This document shows positions 58,804 through 64,000 of a DNA stretch of 64,000 nucleotides, piece by piece. The position numbers were made by a program, and so were the translations under genes. The stretch covers positions 22,107,001 to 22,171,000 of the forward strand of contig NC_091674.1 of NCBI RefSeq assembly GCF_042453785.1. The letters run 5' to 3'. The notes beneath the pieces were generated by a model that did not search any database, had not been told where the DNA came from, and saw nothing but the letters and a program-made list of their open reading frames with translations. The stretch is from Malus domestica. Taxonomy: Eukaryota; Streptophyta; Magnoliopsida; Rosales; Rosaceae. Position 1 is the first letter of the stretch; the number at the start of each line of letters is the position of its first letter.

Positions 58804-59097
58804 ATGAGTGCCCAATTGCGCGAACACGACGACGAGTCGTCGAAGCTGCAAGACGACGCGGACGATGACGAAGCCAACCGCCTACTGCAGCCGCATTCCC
58901 TGTCGTCGTCGACATGGGACGACGAGGAGGAGGTCGCGTTCGAGGCGCGGGAGAAGATCCTGATCTTCGACGATGCCGTCGACGACGAGTCCACGGCTGT
59001 CCCACCTTTTTCGTGGAAGAAGCTGTGGCTGTTCACCGGACCGGGTTTCCTGATGAGCATATCGTTCCTGGATCCGGGTAATTTAGAAGGGGATCTC
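58804..59097 (+). pseudogene. Truncated NRAMP metal transporter, 5' exon fragment
   Basis: The ATG at 58804 opens an acidic N-terminus, then [20 protein letters not shown] and PGNLEGDLN, the first transmembrane segment and the conserved DPGN metal-binding motif of plant NRAMP (NRAMP2/3/4-like). NRAMP proteins move Fe, Mn and other divalent metals across vacuolar or other membranes with protons. Similarity stops after GDLN; the next bases (cgttgcagaggagatgatgg) lead to an unrelated frame ending in a TGA, and the remaining membrane segments are absent. A 5' leader (about 58755-58803) is kept. It is a non-functional fragment lying between the inverted ends of the element at 51884-59308. Confidence 0.85.
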
Positions 59098-59311
59098 AAT
59101 CGTTGCAGAGGAGATGATGGCTGACGTCGCCCAAATGTCAGCCTTGCGTCACATAGCCTTCGGGCTCTTGGGCTGGCAATCGCTGCCGGGCCTGTCGCTC
59201 GAGCTTGGCCTGTCCCTCGGGCTCCCAAACGCTGGAGCATGTCCACCGGGCAACAACCCACTGTTCAATTCACTGTCCCCCCAGCAAATGCTCCCGCTGG
59301 AGCTGCTCTAA

Positions 59312-62209
59312 TACAATTGGTAGTGTGATAGCACTGAATACAATGCAAAATTTCAGGTCAATAAGTTGAAGAAGTTGATAGGAGCAAATATTGTGTGCGT
59401 ACAAATATTATAATTGACCATATATTTTTAGTACGATGATGATTTTTAAACAGATAGAAGAGTATAAAAAGAAAAAGAAGCAGAACCTTTATGGAAAGCG
59501 ATGTGATTTGTGACATACCTGCAGCTAGGTCTGTGTGGTCAATTCTAGTTATGAACATTGGTAAACAAAATATGACATACTAATGATAAAATCGTGTTAA
59601 AAGTGTTATGATATCGATGTAAACTTGTGGTGGAGAATCATGTATAAGTGGGTAAAATGATCGTCAATTTCAAGCAAATCATTATTAAATGAGTAGAATA
59701 GAAGGTGAAAAAGATTGAAAAGTTGTATTCAAAATGGATAAAAAAAAATGGGAGTAAAGTGGAAGAAGATATGCAATGTAGTACTATGGTGATTTTTGTT
59801 GTAATAATGGGGATAAAGAATGTTGAAAGATGGATCAGATAGAACTTAATTGGTGTAGATAAACAATCATCATTTCCATCTTTCCTCTTCAGAGGAATTG
59901 ACTGTTACAAATTTATACACAAAGACTTTCGTCATTCGTTGTGCTATGAATGCATGTCAAATTACTTGGTTAATCACAAAAGGGTTTAAGATGGACATTC
60001 AAAAGTATAAATGTAGATATTTTAAGTAACCATATATTGTCTCCACAGGATGTTCACCAATGCTTTGGATGTCCAGGTTAACTCATTAGTGGGGGAAAAG
60101 GTAAGTGGACATGCGTTCAAAGCAGATGAAATGAAGATAGTGCGTGCATACATTGGTAATAGGCAATTTCCCTGAAGAGAAACATTAGTGAAGGTAGAAC
60201 TTAAACATAAAACATTAATGAAAAAAAGTAGAAATTTTTGAGTATTTTGAGATACCGTAAGTAGTTATACAGATGTGTCCACAGGAGAAACAGAGCAGAT
60301 GATTGGCTGTCAAAACCTAATTTTCAGTAATAATGAGATTTATATTAATATGTTTTTTTAGTATAGACGATGTTTTCGTGCATATGTTTTTATGAAGTAT
60401 TAGATAGATGGCAAATCATTTGTTAAGCTATTTTTTTCTTTTTTGTTTTAATTAGTTACCTTGAGGACAAAGCACCTTGAAAGCGAAGAACAAACAGGGC
60501 AAAATGCAGAATAACCAAGATTTTTGAAATCCTGTATTAAAAGAAAAAAGAACATTAACCATGATCAAACATAATTCGATTCAAGTAGACACTAAACTGA
60601 CATAAACACTTTAAATGCAACAGATGCATAATTGATTTAAAAACATTTAGTAAATACTCAGTTATCTTGATCAGTCAACCATCACAAACCATGAAATTAA
60701 CATCAAATGATCAAATTAGTGAATCTCAACAAAACAGTATACCTCACTAACCAAGCTTAATAATTTTCACACCATCTCTTTAGTTTCTCAATTACTTTGA
60801 CACCACAGGCTCATTCATGACCAATGAACTCACATTTTAGACAAAGATAGATGACACCTCATTTGGTTTAATCCTTAACATCTAAGCAAGCTCAAATACA
60901 AATGTTTTGCTGAAATTAAATGAATCATAACTTTTTCTCTCATCATTTTTCTCCAAATTGTGACCCAAGCAATACAATGAAAAAACCCAAAGAAATGACT
61001 GTAAACATATAAATCACTCCATCAGTCAAAATTTACAACGATGTATAAAGGAAGCTGAATTAATCGTAGAAGTTTAAATCAGCTACCTTTATATACCCAT
61101 TTATCAATTGAAGCAACAAAAGTTTTAAAAGTGAAATCATAATTTAAGCATTCTATATCACCGTGCACCATTTTTTTATCGGTTTCTTTTAAATTAAATC
61201 TAAATGAATCACAATGAAAAAAAATACCAAACAACATTTATTATCCCTCTCTCCAATTTAATCCATGAGGTGCAACGCCAAATCAAATAAGCAAAGAAAG
61301 TGAATACACCAAAGTGGTCACAGATATTTAATCAACAAAGCAAAGTTAGTAATAGTGTTAATTTATAAATGTCATGTACTCACATATAAATAACGATCCT
61401 GGTATTTGCAAATTGTGGATAAGTTGATGTGGAAGCAGAATTTGTAGTATTAGTTTTGAAAGCTGCAAGTCAACAACAATAACTCAGGATAATACTGTTG
61501 TTTTTGCTTTAATCCGTATGAATAAGACAGAACGGATCCATAGGCTTAACAAATTAAACACACATCTAAGACTCGAAAAGCTTATCAAATCAAACACAAA
61601 GAACGGATCCATATGCTTAACAAATCAACAAAACAAAAATAAATAAAAAATAAAAAATTCAAAGCATAACCATCACAGCAAGTCAAATAAAAAGAAGAAG
61701 CTATGGATTTAAATAAAACTGCCAACACAAAAATCACCAAGAAAATATGCATTACTAATTAACAACCCAAACACACAAAAAAGGTCCCAAATCACCAAAA
61801 CAAAGCCAAAAATAAAAATAAAAAATTCAACTGCAAAGAAAACAAAGGAAAAAAAACAAATAATACATTTATATACCTTTAGTACAGAGAGTTCCAAGAA
61901 TCAGAATAAAAAATCCAAAAATCTGAAAGGGGCTATTTGCTGAATCTGGAAAACAAAATGCATCAGACATGTTCAACAACGATCCAACCAAAAACAATAT
62001 AAAGTAATAAACATGCAGAACTCACCTGGAAACGCCAGATTAAATCGGTCACAACCAAATTCCAAGCGAAGTCGACACGTTGGTGTTCTCGAGCCTTCCA
62101 TGCTTTTTGATCCCTGTCTCACAAACGCTTTTCTTCCTTTGAATCCTCACGTTGGTACCAACGTTATTATACAGCTATTTTAATGACATTGAATAAAAAA
62201 TGTAAACGT
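59312..62209. other. Gene-free AT-rich region
   Basis: No conserved coding or RNA gene is recognised. The part near 62200 may be the 3' flank of the Helitron-type helicase copy. A perfect 16-bp palindrome lies at 62149-62164. The phrase aacggatccatatgcttaac occurs twice with one change (about 61532 and 61603). Confidence 0.5.
62149..62164. repeat. 16-bp perfect palindrome
   Basis: acgttggtaccaacgt, about 45 bp past the end of the helicase frame on its 3' side. Helitrons carry a hairpin near the 3' end, but here there is no loop and no clear CTRR terminus beside it. Confidence 0.6.
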
Positions 62210-64000
62210 TTAGATATTGGTTAGTAAAATAAACAGTCTGCTTATAAATTTTGCAAAACATCTTGAAACACTGTTTGCAGTATAATTGTTTACATTATTG
62301 TCTCCATCTGGAATCAAAATTTTCAGACCTTTTTTTTATGTAACTCTGGATAATGCTACATATAATTGACCATGGATGAAAACAGGTTCAGGAAGATATA
62401 AACCAACTTGTTTCAAAGATTGGCCTTGACTTTTGTTGATAGTCATTGTATAACATGGTCTAACCGGAAATTGACGTCTTTTAAAAATGAAAGGCCACTT
62501 ATTTTCTGTTGCTGTCAGAGTGATTCTCAGAATGAATACTTTGTGACCAATATTGTTTCCAGCAAGTATTTTAGCTTCAATAATTTGGTTGAATAATTGC
62601 GTAACCACTAATCTTGTTCCATTGCACAAACCCTAAGACTGATTTAAATTTCGTAACAACATAATTGGCATTCCTATTTTCAAAATTAGCTTACGTGTAG
62701 GTAAACCATTGAAATCAAGTTTATTAAAAAATTCAACAGGATATAATGTTTCTAAATTTTCATTATTTCCATTTGAAGAACACAAAGAATCATAGCTTAG
62801 AAACACGTTTTCTTCTTTAGGTAACAGATCAGTTATATAATTGTTTATATCTGTAACAGTTGTGTTTTGAGGTGTTATAATAACACGTTCTCTCAAGTAA
62901 GCAAAATCTTGATAAGAATGTTCAAAATTGGGTTAAGTTGCAAGAAAAATTGATAAAATTGGGTTGTCAGAAGAATTAACTATTAAATCTTTAGGTATTT
63001 CAATTAGACATGTATCTTTATCATTTGAATTATTTTCACCAATTTTTCCATCACCTATTTGTAAAATCCAATTTGCAAAATCATTGATTCTTCTCTTTTC
63101 ATCAATGCTTAACCCATTTTTTGATAATCTCATGTTTTCTTTTAAATAAAATATTTTAAAATGTGACCACAAATAAGAACTATTTAAAGAAGCATTTATT
63201 ATGTCCTCTTTGCTTCCTCCAAGTATAACAAGTAATATTTGTCAAAAATCACCACCTAAGAAAAGAGGTTTACCACCAAATAAAATATTACCTTGTGAAT
63301 AATTTAAATGGGACATAATGTCATAAAGTGATTTATCTAATGCTTCAAAAAAATGTTTGTGATTCATTGGTGCTTCATCCCATATAATCAAATCTGTTTT
63401 TTCAATTAATGTGGCAAGATGAGTTTGCTTTTTTATTGCACAAATTGAAGAATCAGTAATAACCAAGGGAATTTTAAATCTGGAATGTGCTGTTCTACCA
63501 GCTGGTAATAACAATGAGGCTATCCCTAATGATGCCACAGCTAAAACAATTTTTTTCTCAGATCTAAGCTTACTTATGATAACATCCCATAAGAAAGTTT
63601 TTCTAGTGCCTCCATGACCATAAACAAAAAACAAACCACATTTTTTTTCTTTCCATAGCATCTATAACACAATCATATATAAGTTTTTGACCTTGATTAA
63701 GTTGTAATTTTAAATTTGCGTGTTTTTTTGACAACTCTTAAGAATCATAGTTTAATTCTTCTCTTAGAAGCTTATTTTTAATTTTTAACATTTTTCTTGC
63801 ATCAGGCATTGGTAAATGATACTTAGCTAAAGAACTCAATGCATTGTTAAAAAGCAATTCCAATTCAAACAATACAGAATTTTTTAATTCATCTTGTGGT
63901 ATGATCATATCAGGAATTGCAAAAGTTTTTTGCAAGCTGTACAAAATGTCATCATACATGTTTTGCCAATGAGTATCAAAAAGAGTTTGAGGATCTACCA
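62210..64000 (-). pseudogene. PIF1-like helicase, Helitron type, decayed and partial
   Basis: The minus-strand frame enters from beyond the window end (VDPQTLFDTHWQNMYDDILY). It contains LNQGQKLIYDCVIDAM, a Walker A in which the usual G-K-T context reads GHGGTRKT, Walker [70 protein letters not shown] and the C-terminal [19 protein letters not shown] and LYVALSRVT. Breaks: a stop at 63738-63740, a frameshift in an A-run near 63645, and stops near 63240, 62934, 62634 and 62334. Such helicases are the C-terminal half of Helitron RepHel proteins, which unwind DNA during rolling-circle transposition. The Rep part, if present, lies beyond 64000. Confidence 0.85.

Larger units (their letters stand above)
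51884..59308. mobile_element. Probable Pack-type PIF/Harbinger element (split by a copia insertion)
   Basis: The left end gagcaactccag (51884) and the right end ctggagctgctc (59308) are inverted repeats with one difference. TAA is duplicated on both sides (51881-51883, 59309-59311). Between them, after removing the copia element with one TTATT, are ~225 bp of AT-rich left arm, about 90 bp of arm plus 5' leader, a truncated NRAMP exon and a GC-rich right arm (59100-59308). The TIR resembles common plant Tourist-like families. The short TIR and 3-bp TSD leave room for the alternative of two separate MITEs. Confidence 0.5.

Noticed and set aside
59114..59311. 65-codon + strand frame after the NRAMP fragment
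   Set aside because: It is the GC-rich right arm of the Harbinger-like element, ending in its inverted terminal repeat; no protein motif.
62149..62164. Palindrome as a Helitron 3' hairpin
   Set aside because: No loop, and no CTRR end within the expected ~10 bp, so it was listed only as a palindrome.

Overview
This is a 64 kb piece of a plant nuclear genome. Intergenic DNA is AT-rich, host genes have many short GT-AG introns, and most of the rest is LTR retrotransposons, SINEs and small TIR elements. The repeat families and the two complete host genes suggest a woody rosid, and Rosaceae of the apple/pear group (Malus/Pyrus) would fit. That placement is an inference from repeat style and is not proved here.

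Layout. 1-4694: 3' part of a non-coding LTR element (3' LTR 4180-4694) with an antisense coiled-coil ORF, palindromes and minisatellites. It appears to be inserted 6 bp inside the 5' LTR of the next element. 4695-14284: Ty3/gypsy element of the Tat type, with a second archaeal-type RNase H, LTRs of about 1.46 kb and a pol broken by stops and frameshifts. 15137-17756 (minus): six-exon gene for a membrane-anchored START-domain lipid-binding protein (440 aa). 18-28.7 kb: gene-free DNA with small MITEs and a SINE. 28758-32300 (minus): eleven-exon beta-1,3-galactosyltransferase gene (404 aa) with one GC-AG intron. 32.9-41.7 kb: a run of non-autonomous TIR elements with readable target duplications: 8-bp (hAT-like) at 32962-33797, 33915-34386 and 35474-36885, and 9-bp (Mutator-like) at 37135-38941 and 40595-41725. 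The two Mutator-like ones share a pyrimidine-rich tandem core.

42919-49789: a non-autonomous LTR retrotransposon carrying host gene fragments (two parts of a plastid dicarboxylate transporter gene and an RS/RD-rich splicing-factor-like piece). A 2.08 kb CACTA element is inserted in it, and it has a tandem array of TATA-box modules next to its 3' LTR. 51884-59308: a probable PIF/Harbinger-type element enclosing a truncated NRAMP metal-transporter 5' exon, split by a young Ty1/copia element (52107-58708, TSD TTATT, LTRs differing at about 2 of 271 positions). 62210-64000 (minus): a decayed PIF1-like helicase of Helitron type that runs off the window.

Only two host genes look intact: the START protein, likely acting in membrane lipid binding, and the Golgi galactosyltransferase. 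Nothing links them functionally. The main interest is the layered transposon architecture and the three or more independently captured host-gene pieces. I saw no tRNA, rRNA, CRISPR or organellar insertion.
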